Assembly: GCF_011305995.1 (NCBI RefSeq)
Contig: NZ_CP049910.1
Location: forward strand, 4,898,001 to 4,962,000
DNA: 64,000 nucleotides
Direction of reading: 5' to 3'
From: Diaphorobacter sp. HDW4A
GTDB lineage: Bacteria; Pseudomonadota; Gammaproteobacteria; Burkholderiales; Burkholderiaceae_C
In this document: piece after piece, positions 1 through 9,074 of the stretch
Numbering within the stretch: the first letter of the stretch is position 1
How the letters are laid out: the number at the start of each line of letters is the position of its first letter
Made by a program: the position numbers and the translations under genes
Notes under the pieces: generated by a model
Databases searched by the model: none
Told to the model about the DNA's origin: nothing
Seen by the model: the letters and a program-made list of their open reading frames with translations, nothing else

Positions 1-1
1 G

Positions 2-778
2 GCCATCATCTCCAACGCGCACGGTCACATCGCGCTGGAACGCGCCGCGCGCGGTATGGGACAGGCGCAGTCACGGCTGCTCGCGATGGCCAGCCAGTTC
101 AACCGCGCGCTGCAGCAAATGGACCGCCAACGGGTGACGCTCGGCACCACCGGCATCACCAGCACCGATGTGAAACGCTGGCTGCAGTCGGCGCCCGACC
201 TGCATCTGCTGATCGACGGTGCAGTGGGCATGAGCACCTCGCTCGCCACGCTCGCGCAGCACGAGCTGCTCGACGTGACCGAGGCCGAGTTCGAACGCGA
301 CCGCCCCGCGCCCCTGCAGGACGAGGCCCTGCCCGAATCTCAGGAGGCACCCGAAGGCTCCCTCAAGGCCGTTGCGCTGCCCAAGGAACTCGCCGATCTC
401 AACATGCTGCTCGCGGCCTGGCACATCGACGGCGATGACAGCGCACACACCGTGACCGATGCGCTGCTCGGCAGCAACCCGGCCGACGCGCGCTACGCAC
501 AGATCGCCTACCGCGCACAGCTCATGCCGCTGCTCGGTGACCCGCAGGCCGAGGTGCTGCCAGGCGCAACCGGCGAATTCGCACGCCAGCCCTGGCGCGT
601 GCAGTGGCTTGCCACGCAAAAGCGCATCCGGCACCCGCAGGTCGAGCTGCTGAGTCAAGGCACTCTGGTGCCCGCCAGCGCGCTTATCGACATCACCGAC
701 CCATCGAACAACGATGCAGCGGACAAAGCGACAGATCACGCGCCCGCAAAGAAAGAACCGAAGAAACGCCATGGATGA
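2..778 (+). CDS. MksF-like condensin subunit (5' truncated by window edge)
   Basis: The reading frame is open from base 2 with no stop upstream, so the visible 258 codons are the C-terminal part of a larger protein; the first internal ATG is at 56. I do not recognise its sequence on its own. The call rests on context: it overlaps the next gene by 8 bp, and the third gene is an SMC-type ATPase of MksB length, reproducing the F-E-B gene order known for Pseudomonas MksFEB. In that family MksF is the kleisin-like subunit bridging the MksB heads. The C-terminus is rich in Lys, Ala and Pro and looks disordered. Alternative: JetA of a Wadjet system, disfavoured because no JetD/MksG-like gene follows mksB, although one upstream of the window cannot be excluded. 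Confidence 0.5.
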   Translation, partial: AIISNAHGHIALERAARGMGQAQSRLLAMASQFNRALQQMDRQRVTLGTTGITSTDVKRWLQSAPDLHLLIDGAVGMSTSLATLAQHELLDVTEAEFERDRPAPLQDEALPESQEAPEGSLKAVALPKELADLNMLLAAWHIDGDDSAHTVTDALLGSNPADARYAQIAYRAQLMPLLGDPQAEVLPGATGEFARQPWRVQWLATQKRIRHPQVELLSQGTLVPASALIDITDPSNNDAADKATDHAPAKKEPKKRHG

Positions 779-1664
779 CGCCGCATTGTTGATTGCCGAG
801 CTGCTGGCTCGCCGCTGGTTACCGCGCAACCATCCGCGTGTGAAACGCGCGCTCGTGGATGCCGAACTGTTCGCGCAGGTCGAGCAGCGTCTCGCCCAAT
901 CGGGCCTGCGCTTCATGGACAGCATCTACGCCGACCATGTCAGCGTCGCGCTGCTGCCCGCCGCACAGAACAGCGTGCTTGGAGAGGCCGGCCTGAACAG
1001 CAACAACAACATCGACCTGCCGCGCGACGCGCAGGCGCTGCTGGTGGTGCTGTGGGCGTTGATCATTCTGCCCAAGCGCGAGCGCCAGACCAGCCGCATG
1101 GACGAGCCCGAGATCGGCCAGAACGACATGTTTCCCGGTGCCAAGCCGCTGCCGGTCGCGCGCCTCGTGAGCCCGATGATCTCGTACAAGGCCCTGCTAG
1201 AAGACTACGGCCAGCAGCTCGGCAAGAAGATGCGGCTGGACGGCAACCTCAAGCTGCTGGAGCGCCAAGCATTCATCACGCGCCGACAGGACGAGATCGG
1301 CGAAGGTCCGCTGCTCGACGTGCTGCTCGACTACGACGTGCTCGCACCGCGCATTCTCGATGGCGCATTGGCCGATGTGCTCGCCCGCGAAAAGGTGCAG
1401 AAAGTGACCGACGAAGCAGCACAGAAAAACGCCGACTTCGAACCCGCTCCATCGGCTGCCACAGCTCCGCAGGTGCTTACCTCGGTCGTGCAGCCTGTAC
1501 CGCCAATTCCTGCGCAGACCATGCAAGCCGCATCAAGCGCATCCTACGAGCAATCCGTGACAGAGCCACCACCCGAGCCCGACGTGGTCGACACCATGGA
1601 AGCCGCCATCGACGATCTCGACGACGAGCGCGCCGCCACCCAACCCAGCGCCGGGGAGTTCTGA
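771..1664 (+). CDS. mksE: MksE-like condensin subunit
   Basis: A 297-residue protein starting at the ATG at 771, which overlaps the upstream stop codon by 8 bp and so suggests translational coupling. The first ~210 residues look folded and alpha/beta rich. The last ~80 are Pro/Ala/Glu/Asp-rich and probably disordered. By family knowledge MksE is a winged-helix dimer that binds MksF and regulates ATP-dependent DNA loading of the MksB ring. No catalytic motif is expected or seen. The assignment depends mainly on its place between the F-like gene and an SMC ATPase, six bases before the mksB start. A longer frame from 714 is open but would overlap mksF by 65 bp, so the 771 start is preferred. Confidence 0.55.
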   Translation: MDDAALLIAELLARRWLPRNHPRVKRALVDAELFAQVEQRLAQSGLRFMDSIYADHVSVALLPAAQNSVLGEAGLNSNNNIDLPRDAQALLVVLWALIILPKRERQTSRMDEPEIGQNDMFPGAKPLPVARLVSPMISYKALLEDYGQQLGKKMRLDGNLKLLERQAFITRRQDEIGEGPLLDVLLDYDVLAPRILDGALADVLAREKVQKVTDEAAQKNADFEPAPSAATAPQVLTSVVQPVPPIPAQTMQAASSASYEQSVTEPPPEPDVVDTMEAAIDDLDDERAATQPSAGEF

Positions 1665-1670
1665 CGCACC

Positions 1671-4505
1671 ATGTTCCATCTGCAGACTCTGGAGCTTGTT
1701 CATTGGGACTACTGCCAGCGCGTGGCGCTGCCGCTCGACGCATCCATCATCACCATCGCCGGACCGAACGGCTCGGGCAAGACCACGCTGCTCGACGCCA
1801 TGCGCACGCTGCTCGGCCTGCGCTGCTCGGCCCCGCGTGACTACAAGACCTATGCCCGCCACGCGGGCGCGCAGACCGCCTGGCTGCGCGCCGTGGTGGA
1901 CAACCGTCCGCAAAGCCGCCAGACCTCGAGTCGCCCGTTTGCACGCCGCCTGATCTACAGCGACCAAGTCACGCTGGTCTGCCGCATCGACAAGAACGGC
2001 GGTGACTGGCAGCGCCGCTACTGCCTCGTCGAGGGCGACGTGAGTATCGAGCAATTGCGCGAGATGCCCGAGAAGGACCTCGGCTTCATGGGCGTGGAAA
2101 ACTGGGGCCGTGTGCTCTCGGGCGCGGGCCTGTCACCCGCCATCGCGCGCGTGCTCTCGCTCGAACAGGGCCAGACCGACCGCCTCTGCGAGTTCAGCCC
2201 GCGCGAGTTGCTGCGCCTCGTTTTCGACGTGTTCGGCGATCAGGAAGTGCTGGACGCCTACGAAAAGGCGCGCGGCCACCAGCAGGAGCTGGCGCGCGAA
2301 ATGGCGCAGGCCGAGCATGAACTCGACCACAGCCGCGCCCAGCTCACCGAGCTGGCCAACCGCGTGAACAACTTCAAGACTTGGCGCCTGCGCCTGTCCG
2401 AACGCGAGCGTCTGGCGACCGAGATCGTGCCCGTGCTCGGCTGGTGGAGCGAGCGGGAATCGCTGGTCAAACATTCGCGTGAACTGCGCAGGCAGAAGAC
2501 GCAGCACCGCACCGCACTTGCGGACATCGCGGTGCAGAACAAACGGCTGCTGACGCTGCTTGAAGAAAGCGCAGCGTCCGAGCAGAAATCCGGGCAATTG
2601 CGCGTGGAACGCGATCAGGCTCGAGCGGCCTTCGACACAGCGCAGCGCCACGAAGCGCCGCTTGAAAAAATCGCCCAGCGCGAGCAGGAGCTGCTCGCGC
2701 TCGTCGACAAGGGCAGCAACGCCGACGAGCTGCAGGCCCACCTCTCCACGCTGCAGACCAAGGAAGCCGATCTGCTCGAGCAGCGCTCTTCGCTGCAGCA
2801 GCGCCGCAAGACCGCGCAGGAAGCGCTCAACGCATTGGAGGGCCAGAACCTGCCGCCGATGCCGCCCGAGGTGATGAAGTTCCGTCGCGCGCTGAACGGT
2901 GCAGGCATCGGTCATCAACTGGTTGCCGAGATCGTCGAAGTGCTCGACGAGAAGTGGCGTCACGCCATCGAAGGCGTGCTGCGCGGACACCGCTGGGTGG
3001 TGCTGCTCGACAAGGAAAAAGATCTCGCCGAGGCCTACGAACTCGGCGAGCGCGAGCGCTATCGCCACTACATCGTCGAGCCCGGCCAGCCGGTGCTCAA
3101 AGGCGATGCGGGCACGCTGCTCGAACATGTGAAGTTCACCGCGCCCGTGCCGCGCTGGCTGGTGCAGCAGATGCAGCAACTGCGCTGCGTCGCCAACCCC
3201 GCAGAAGGCAAGCGCCTTGGCGGCACCTGGATCACGCCGCAGGCCTACATGCACGACGGGCGCGGCGCGCGCTCGATGTGGGTGGATGCGCACGAGCACC
3301 AGTTCGGCGCCGCCGCCGTGCAAGCCCGCCGCGCCGCCGCCGAAAAAGAGGTCTCGCGCATCGACGCGCAGCTTGCGCCCGTGCACGAAGAGGTCATGGC
3401 CATCAAGCGCCAGATCACCGACACGCGCCGCGCGCTCGAAGGCCACAGCGCGGCGGAAGAGCTTGCCCGCCGCAGCGACGAATTCGCAGAAGCACGCGCG
3501 GGTCTCCCTGCCGCCAAGCAGGCACGCGTAGCCGCTGCATCGCGCTGGCAGCAGCTCGAGACCGACACCACGCGTGCACATGATCGCCACCGCGCCTTCG
3601 TCGACGAGCACCGTCGCGTTGAAAAGGACCTGCAGCGCGCACGCGGCGAATCGGAACGCGCCGCGCAGGACTGGTCTTCGCGTCGCCAGCAGCAGCTCGG
3701 CAACGTCGCGCGCAGTCAATCGCAGCGCTCGCAGTTCCCCGCCCGCTGGATTGCACCCGCCAAGATCGACGCGCTGGTCGACGAATACATCAACGAGGTG
3801 CAGGCCAAACTGCGCCTGCACTCGGTCGAACAGGAGCTCGAGCAGAGCTCGTGGGAGACCGATGACACGGTCGAGGAACGCCATCGCCGCATGGACGTGA
3901 CAGTGCGCGAGCAATCTGCCAACCTTGACGATCACAAGATCAAGAATGTGCAAGCTGGTACCGCCGTGCTCAACGCCCGCGAAAGCTACATCGAGGTGTT
4001 GCGCACCACCGTGCGCCGCTACCGCAAGAACATCCAGGAAATCGGCAGCCTCGCAGGAGTGGAGGTTGCCGCCGATCTGCCTCTGCTCGAAAACGACGAT
4101 ACCGTGCTCGCGCAGGCGGGCCTCAAGGTCAACTTCGCGTTCGACGGCAAGGGCACCATCGGTTTGAACGACGGTGAAGCGTCAGGCGGCCAGCAGGTCA
4201 TCAAGTCGCTGATCCTGCTGGTCGGCCTGCTCAAGGACGAGGAAAGCGGCTCGGGCGGCTTCGTGTTCATCGACGAGCCGTTCGCCCACCTCGACGTGCG
4301 CAACATCCAGCTTGTCGGCCACTTCCTGCGCTCGACCCGCGCGCAATACGTGCTCACCACGCCGATCACCCACAACCTCGAAGTCTTCGAGCCCGCCGAG
4401 ATCACGCTCGTCACCAGCAAGAAGCCCAAGGGCAGCCGCTGGGCGCCCCCGATTGCGGTGGCCAAACGGCGCGGGGTGCCTGAACTGAGTGCCTTGCCGG
4501 ACTGA
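1671..4505 (+). CDS. mksB: MksB-type SMC ATPase (condensin)
   Basis: A 944-residue SMC-family ATPase, close to the length of Pseudomonas MksB and shorter than classical SMC. The Walker A motif GPNGSGKTT is at residues 31-39, the ABC signature EASGGQQ near 834 and the Walker B FVFIDEPFAHLD near 863. Between them are two long Gln/Glu/Arg/Ala-rich coiled-coil arms flanking a hinge-like globular region at about residues 400-520. Such proteins dimerise at the hinge and organise chromosomes or act against plasmids when paired with the nuclease MksG. It starts six bases after mksE. A gene unrelated in function (SRAP-like) follows, so no MksG/JetD is linked on this side. Confidence 0.85.
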   Translation: MFHLQTLELVHWDYCQRVALPLDASIITIAGPNGSGKTTLLDAMRTLLGLRCSAPRDYKTYARHAGAQTAWLRAVVDNRPQSRQTSSRPFARRLIYSDQVTLVCRIDKNGGDWQRRYCLVEGDVSIEQLREMPEKDLGFMGVENWGRVLSGAGLSPAIARVLSLEQGQTDRLCEFSPRELLRLVFDVFGDQEVLDAYEKARGHQQELAREMAQAEHELDHSRAQLTELANRVNNFKTWRLRLSERERLATEIVPVLGWWSERESLVKHSRELRRQKTQHRTALADIAVQNKRLLTLLEESAASEQKSGQLRVERDQARAAFDTAQRHEAPLEKIAQREQELLALVDKGSNADELQAHLSTLQTKEADLLEQRSSLQQRRKTAQEALNALEGQNLPPMPPEVMKFRRALNGAGIGHQLVAEIVEVLDEKWRHAIEGVLRGHRWVVLLDKEKDLAEAYELGERERYRHYIVEPGQPVLKGDAGTLLEHVKFTAPVPRWLVQQMQQLRCVANPAEGKRLGGTWITPQAYMHDGRGARSMWVDAHEHQFGAAAVQARRAAAEKEVSRIDAQLAPVHEEVMAIKRQITDTRRALEGHSAAEELARRSDEFAEARAGLPAAKQARVAAASRWQQLETDTTRAHDRHRAFVDEHRRVEKDLQRARGESERAAQDWSSRRQQQLGNVARSQSQRSQFPARWIAPAKIDALVDEYINEVQAKLRLHSVEQELEQSSWETDDTVEERHRRMDVTVREQSANLDDHKIKNVQAGTAVLNARESYIEVLRTTVRRYRKNIQEIGSLAGVEVAADLPLLENDDTVLAQAGLKVNFAFDGKGTIGLNDGEASGGQQVIKSLILLVGLLKDEESGSGGFVFIDEPFAHLDVRNIQLVGHFLRSTRAQYVLTTPITHNLEVFEPAEITLVTSKKPKGSRWAPPIAVAKRRGVPELSALPD

Positions 4506-4627
4506 GCGGGCTGCGCAGACCGCACGCCAACTTTTGCAACCGCTGCAGGACCCTGTGCCCGCAACCGGGTTCTGTATCTCTCTTGAATTTACCCCCGCAT
4601 GCGCTGCATGCAAGTACGATCGCCGCC

Positions 4628-5374
4628 ATGAGCACCCAATATGAAGCCCTCAAGGCCGCCGAACTCTTTTCCACGGCCTTCCGCGTGGAAGCGCCCTCCG
4701 AATTGAGCGAGCGCCAGATCACGCCACGCCAACCGGCCTTCTTCATCACCCGCACGCTGACACCCGCCACGGACGCCGAGCGGGCCGCTGCACCCGCACC
4801 TGCGCCTTCCGGTGACGAAGAAAAGGCACCGAGCCCGCGGTTGCTCGTTCCCGGGCAATTCGGTCTCGTGCCGCACTGGGTCAAGTCGGCTTCCGATGCC
4901 CGGCTTCGAGCCCCCAAGCTCGCGACCGTGAAGTCCGACTTGGCCTCCACCGGAACCGCGTTCCGCGATGCGTGGCTGAACAATCAGCGTTGCATCATCC
5001 CGATGATGGCCTTCATCACCAACGACCACCGCAACGGCAAACCGATACCTACGCGCATCGCGCGCGTCGATGGTCTGCCCATGGGTGTCGCGGGCATCTG
5101 GGCGCGCTGGCGCGACCCGGAAACGGCGACGGAGCTGCTGAGTTTTGCGATCGTCACCGTGAATGCCAACGCCCACGCCTTGATGAATCGCTACCAGCCC
5201 CCGGGTGCCGAAAAGAACATGCCGGCCATCCTCAACGAAGGGGCCTACGACGCCTGGTTGAACGCCAGAGCGTCGCAGGCCAAGGAGTTTCTGCGCGCCT
5301 ATCCCGCGCAGAAACTGCTGGCCAATCCAGTGGAGAAAAAGGGCCGCAAGCCCAAGCCAGAAAGCTGGATGTGA
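4628..5374 (+). CDS. SRAP (YedK/HMCES)-fold protein, probably catalytically dead
   Basis: A 248-residue protein resembling the SOS-response-associated peptidase fold: 'GLVPHW' near residue 78, 'RCIIPMMAFIT', 'PMGVAGIWARW' and 'AILNEGAYDAWL' follow the family order. Active SRAP proteins start Met-Cys and use Cys2 to crosslink abasic sites, helped by a conserved Asn, Glu and His. Here the protein begins MSTQYEA, with AGC (Ser) at codon 2. The usual NARxET, YE and H-x(n)-RMP positions read APKLATVKS, IT and YQPPGAEKNMP, so all four active residues appear changed. The start at 4628 is chosen because the N-terminal Met-x-x-x-Tyr-Glu pattern aligns with the family; an upstream in-frame start at 4583 would bury it. 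Single gene, about 120 bp after mksB. Confidence 0.75.
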   Translation: MSTQYEALKAAELFSTAFRVEAPSELSERQITPRQPAFFITRTLTPATDAERAAAPAPAPSGDEEKAPSPRLLVPGQFGLVPHWVKSASDARLRAPKLATVKSDLASTGTAFRDAWLNNQRCIIPMMAFITNDHRNGKPIPTRIARVDGLPMGVAGIWARWRDPETATELLSFAIVTVNANAHALMNRYQPPGAEKNMPAILNEGAYDAWLNARASQAKEFLRAYPAQKLLANPVEKKGRKPKPESWM

Positions 5375-5402
5375 AGCGCGCGCGCCATGCGCGCGATCAC
5401 GA

Positions 5403-5858
5403 TCAGTCTGTCTCTGAAGACGCCAGCACCACGCCCTGCGCACCCACACGCACCGCACGTCCGCCGTGCTCCTTCGCGTGGCGCTCGGCCTCCTCGAACG
5501 TGGAGAACCAGTGGTTGGGGTAACCCGCGCGCGAGGCCAGAACGTCGAGTTGCGCAAGCTCCTCGGCGTTCATGGAAGCCACCGCCCTGCGGTAGTCGTC
5601 CCAGCCCGGATGCCCCGCCTCCACGGCCAGCATGCGCAGCACATGTTTGCGCTGAACGATGTCGCGGCGACGATGCAACTGCGGCAGGCTCACGCCACGC
5701 AGCGTCTGTGATTGAAGAATGCGGCGAAGCACCGGAAGCGACATGGCCAGCGAGTCGCTGGTGGCCTGTCGGTGCAGCTTCTTTGCGGCGCGCAGAAGTG
5801 ATGCGAGCGCACGATTTTCGTGCGCCGCAAATGGCTGAGAAACAGTTTCGATATGCAT
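5403..5858 (-). CDS. Conserved hypothetical protein, 151 aa
   Basis: A small basic protein, read from the ATG at 5856-5858 (MHIETVSQPF) because longer in-frame starts overlap the next gene. The N-terminal half is Arg/Lys/Leu-rich ('ALASLLRAAKKLHRQ', 'LPVLRRIL'). The middle holds 'RKHVLRMLAVEAGHPGWDDYRRAV', a pattern of a helix followed by G-x-x-x-W seen at the N-terminus of several small bacterial proteins of unknown role. No catalytic motif, signal peptide or membrane segment is visible. It converges on the SRAP-like gene (28 bp between the stops). Function unknown. Confidence 0.55.
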   Translation of the reverse strand: MHIETVSQPFAAHENRALASLLRAAKKLHRQATSDSLAMSLPVLRRILQSQTLRGVSLPQLHRRRDIVQRKHVLRMLAVEAGHPGWDDYRRAVASMNAEELAQLDVLASRAGYPNHWFSTFEEAERHAKEHGGRAVRVGAQGVVLASSETD

Positions 5859-6012
5859 ACCAACTCCAGAATGGATGGGCCGTTCTCGCTGCGGCCGGGA
5901 GGGTATACAAGGTGCTGACAACGCGTGCCGTCGGCGCTTGCAGGATCGACAAGGGTGAAAAGGTGCGTGCGCTTTTGCGAGAAGGGCGTCCTTTCCGCCC
6001 CGACGGCAGATT

Positions 6013-6888
6013 CTATGCGACGACGGGCATCGGCGCCGAAACGTCCTGTGGATAGCGCACACCAAGCCAGTAGCGCAGCGCATCGAACACGGGTTGCGCG
6101 AGCTCTGGCGATTCGTTGAACAGCTCGTGATACAGCGCCTCAAACTCGCGCGAACGCACCACCTCTTTCGGAGCGGCCGCCGCAAACCCGCGGCTGCCTG
6201 CAGGAGCCACCAACCGATCCGCACCCGCCCAGAGCAGCAGCGTGGGGACAGACCAGCGCGCCGCCTTCTGCAGCGTCTGTGCACCGGCATCGGCGATGAA
6301 GCGCGCCAGCCGCGCGGCCACCTTGCGATGGCACAGCGGGTCTTCGCGATAGGCCTGAACAACGCCCGCGTCATGCGAGAGATAAGGTAGCGCGAGCCCG
6401 TTGTCCACGCGCAGATTAGGCACGATGCGCGGCAAGGTCGCCACCAGCGCCTTCTGAAAACTGCTCAGCCCCGGATCAAGCGCGGGAGACGAAAGCACCA
6501 GCGCGTCGACCTTGACCCGCTCGCGTGCCACCGCATGCGCCGCCACCAATCCGCCCAAACTGTGCCCCAGCAGAATCAGGGGCACATCACCGGCCGTGCG
6601 TGTGATGGTGTCGTTGAGCACATGCGCCAGGTCATCCAGAAGCCGATCGTCATGATCCAGCCCCCCGCGCGGTCCGTCGGATTGGCCATGGCCGTAGTGG
6701 TCATAACCACGCACGGCAAAGCCCCAGCTAATCAAACGCTGCGCCAGACTTTCGTAGCGGCCGGAATGCTCGCCCAGACCATGCACCAGCACTACCATGC
6801 CACGCAGCGGTGCCTTGGCAGGCGGCGCCCAATCGCGCACGGCGATGCGCGCGCCGCCGCTTGTCGTGAACCAAACGGAGGACGACAT
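6013..6888 (-). CDS. Alpha/beta hydrolase, lysophospholipase/monoacylglycerol lipase type
   Basis: A 291-residue serine hydrolase of the Hydrolase_4 (S33-like) group. The oxyanion-hole motif VLVHGLGEHSGRY lies near residues 33-45 and the nucleophile elbow GHSLGG near 108. The acid WAGADRL is near 219 and the catalytic His is in 'EALYHELFNE' near 250. These are the landmarks of bacterial monoacylglycerol lipases and lysophospholipase L2-like enzymes, which hydrolyse glycerol ester bonds in the cytoplasm. No signal peptide is seen. The stop of the upstream M20 gene lies one base before the start, so the two are probably co-transcribed. Exact substrate unknown. Confidence 0.8.
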   Translation of the reverse strand: MSSSVWFTTSGGARIAVRDWAPPAKAPLRGMVVLVHGLGEHSGRYESLAQRLISWGFAVRGYDHYGHGQSDGPRGGLDHDDRLLDDLAHVLNDTITRTAGDVPLILLGHSLGGLVAAHAVARERVKVDALVLSSPALDPGLSSFQKALVATLPRIVPNLRVDNGLALPYLSHDAGVVQAYREDPLCHRKVAARLARFIADAGAQTLQKAARWSVPTLLLWAGADRLVAPAGSRGFAAAAPKEVVRSREFEALYHELFNESPELAQPVFDALRYWLGVRYPQDVSAPMPVVA

Positions 6889-6889
6889 G

Positions 6890-8383
6890 TCAGGCGCCGG
6901 CGGAGGACGCTGGCATGCTGGCGATCACCTGCGCCACCGCAGCCGTGAGCTTCTTGGCATACGGCACATGCAGGAATTCATTCGGGCCGTGCGCATTGCT
7001 CTTGGGTCCGAGCACGCCGCAGACCATCATCTGCGCGGTCGGGAAGCCCTTGCTCAGCATGTTCATCAACGGGATCGTGCCGCCTTGACCGATGTAGCCA
7101 CAGTCCGCACCGAAGTGCGCATGGCTCGCCGCATTGAGCGCAGTTTCGAACCACGGATCGATGCCCGGCGCGTTCCAGCCGCTGGCTGCACCATCGGGCT
7201 TGAAGGTGACCTTGGCCTGATACGGAGCGTTGTCTTCGAGCAGCGTCTTGAGTTCGTCGAGACAGGCGACCGCATCCACCAGCGGCGGCAGGCGCAAGCT
7301 GAGCTTGAACGCGCTGTAGGGGCGCAGCACATTGCCCGCGTCCTTGAGCGCGGGGAAGCCATCGGCGCCCGTCACGCTCAGCGTGGGTTCCCACGTACGC
7401 CTGAGCAGTGCCTGCAGCGGATCGGTGGTGGTTGGCAGCGCAAAGGTGCTCGCACCGCCGCAGTCGTAGTGCGCCCAAGGGAAGCTCTTGTACAGCACGT
7501 CGCCCAGAATCTGCGCGGTGGCGCTGGCCTGCTGCATGCGGTCTGCGGGCACCTCGCAGTGAAAACTCTGCGGCAGCAGGCGGCCACTCTTGCTGTCTTC
7601 GAGGCGGTCGAGCACCATGCGCATGATGCGGAACGACGATGGCACGAGACCCGAGGAATCGCCCGAATGCACGCCCTCGGTGAGGATCTCGACCTTGAGC
7701 GTGCCACTCGCCATGCCGCGCAGGCTGGTGGTGAGCCAGAGTTGGTCGTAGTTGCCGGCGCCGGAGTCGAGACAGATCACGAAGCCGACATCGCCCAAGC
7801 GCTTCTTCAGCAGATCGACATAGGGCAGCAGATCGCCCGAGCCGCTTTCCTCGCAGGTCTCGATGAGGCCGACGATGCGCGGATGCATGACGTTCTGGCG
7901 CTTGAGCTCCTGTACGGCGGCGACGCTCGCGTAGACCGCGTAGCCGTCATCCGCACCGCCACGGCCGTAGAGCTTGCCATCCTCATATTTGGGCGTCCAA
8001 GGGCCGAGATCGCTGCGCCAGCCTTCGAATTCGGGCTGCTTGTCGAGGTGGCCGTACATCAGCACGGTCTGCGCGGACGCGTTGTTCGCGCCGGGCTGCG
8101 TGCCTTCGACCTCGAAGAAGATCACCGGCGTGCGACCTGGCAGGCGCACGACCTCGAGCTTGAGACCCGTGACCTTTTGCGCCTCGACCCAGGCGGCCGC
8201 ATTGCGCACCACGGTGTCGATGAAGCCGAGCTGTTCCCAATCGGGCGCAAAGCCCGGCGACTTGGCGGGAATCGCGATGTAGTCGGTGAGCTGCCGGACG
8301 ATGTCGTCGTCCCACTTCTGGCTGATGTGCGAGAGCGCATCGGCGGTTTGCAGCAGGTGCGTGGCGGGGGTGCGGGCGTTCAT
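6890..8383 (-). CDS. M20 family metallopeptidase
   Basis: A 497-residue di-zinc M20 peptidase (dipeptidase/carboxypeptidase-like). Metal ligands are visible in order: His in 'MYGHLDKQPE' (~110), the bridging Asp in 'YGRGGADDGY' (~145), the Glu pair in 'IETCEESGSGD' (~178), Asp in 'CLDSGAG' (~208) and a final His in 'SNAHGPNEFLHVPY' (~465). The dimerisation insert lies between about 220 and 400. Homologues remove N-terminal residues from peptides or hydrolyse dipeptides in the cytoplasm. It forms a pair with the downstream hydrolase and begins 103 bp downstream of the metW stop on the same strand. Substrate not predictable. Confidence 0.85.
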   Translation of the reverse strand: MNARTPATHLLQTADALSHISQKWDDDIVRQLTDYIAIPAKSPGFAPDWEQLGFIDTVVRNAAAWVEAQKVTGLKLEVVRLPGRTPVIFFEVEGTQPGANNASAQTVLMYGHLDKQPEFEGWRSDLGPWTPKYEDGKLYGRGGADDGYAVYASVAAVQELKRQNVMHPRIVGLIETCEESGSGDLLPYVDLLKKRLGDVGFVICLDSGAGNYDQLWLTTSLRGMASGTLKVEILTEGVHSGDSSGLVPSSFRIMRMVLDRLEDSKSGRLLPQSFHCEVPADRMQQASATAQILGDVLYKSFPWAHYDCGGASTFALPTTTDPLQALLRRTWEPTLSVTGADGFPALKDAGNVLRPYSAFKLSLRLPPLVDAVACLDELKTLLEDNAPYQAKVTFKPDGAASGWNAPGIDPWFETALNAASHAHFGADCGYIGQGGTIPLMNMLSKGFPTAQMMVCGVLGPKSNAHGPNEFLHVPYAKKLTAAVAQVIASMPASSAGA

Positions 8384-8486
8384 GGTGGCGGCTCCTGAAA
8401 TCTGGCGGCCTGCGCATGCAGGCCGATCCCATCATTGTCCCGCACACCGCTCGGCCACGCCAGCGGTGCTTCTATTGGAGACTGTC

Positions 8487-9074
8487 TTACTGTCGTTCCA
8501 AGCAGAACACTGCCGTGCTCGCGAACCAGTTTGGCAATGTGCGCACCACCTCGCCGGTTTCGTTGAGACCGAAAGCATCTGCCACGCTCAGCTTGTTCTT
8601 GAGTGCCAGCACCTCGAAGTCCTTGAACGTGCCGACGCGAATGTTCGGCGTGTCATACCACTGGTAGGGCAGGCGCCGCGTCACCGGCATGCGGCCGCGC
8701 AGGATCGACATGCGGTTGGGCCAGTGCGCAAAGTTCGGGAACGCGATGATGCCGGTCTTGCCCACGCGCGCGGTCTCGCGCAGCATCACCTCAGCATTGC
8801 GCAGATGCTGCAGTGTGTTGATCTGCAGGACGACGTCGAAGGAGTCGTCCTCGAACATCGCCAGCCCCTCGTCCAGATTGAGCTGCACCACGTTCACTCC
8901 GCGCTTGACGCAGGCATGCACGTTGGCGTCGTCGATCTCCACACCGTAGCCGGAGCAGCCACGCTCGCGCAGCAGATGGGACAGCAATGCGCCGTCGCCG
9001 CAGCCCAGATCAAGCACGCGCGCGCCTTGTGGCACGAGTTTGGCGATGGCCTGCATGGTGGTCTTCTCGGTCAT
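8487..9074 (-). CDS. metW: MetW, methionine biosynthesis protein
   Basis: A 195-residue SAM-dependent methyltransferase-fold protein. Motif I '[12 protein letters not shown]' is near residue 20, with '[17 protein letters not shown]', '[13 protein letters not shown]' and '[21 protein letters not shown]', all characteristic of MetW. MetW partners MetX and in proteobacteria enables its homoserine O-succinyltransferase activity. The start at 9074 (MTEKTTMQ) makes a 4-bp ATGA overlap with the metX stop, so the two genes are translationally coupled. Longer in-frame extension into metX is rejected for that reason. Confidence 0.93.
   Translation of the reverse strand: MTEKTTMQAIAKLVPQGARVLDLGCGDGALLSHLLRERGCSGYGVEIDDANVHACVKRGVNVVQLNLDEGLAMFEDDSFDVVLQINTLQHLRNAEVMLRETARVGKTGIIAFPNFAHWPNRMSILRGRMPVTRRLPYQWYDTPNIRVGTFKDFEVLALKNKLSVADAFGLNETGEVVRTLPNWFASTAVFCLERQ

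Noticed and set aside
2133..3953. Long minus-strand open frame across mksB
   Set aside because: Shadow of the high-GC mksB codons; composition is Leu/Arg/Ala-rich with no motif, and the plus strand has clear SMC motifs.
771..4505. Wadjet (JetABCD) plasmid-defence system
   Set aside because: The SMC subunit is of MksB length and no JetD-like gene follows; the gene after mksB is SRAP-like. A gene left of the window remains possible.
6797..8398. 533-codon plus-strand frame
   Set aside because: Antisense to the M20 peptidase and hydrolase, both with full catalytic motifs.
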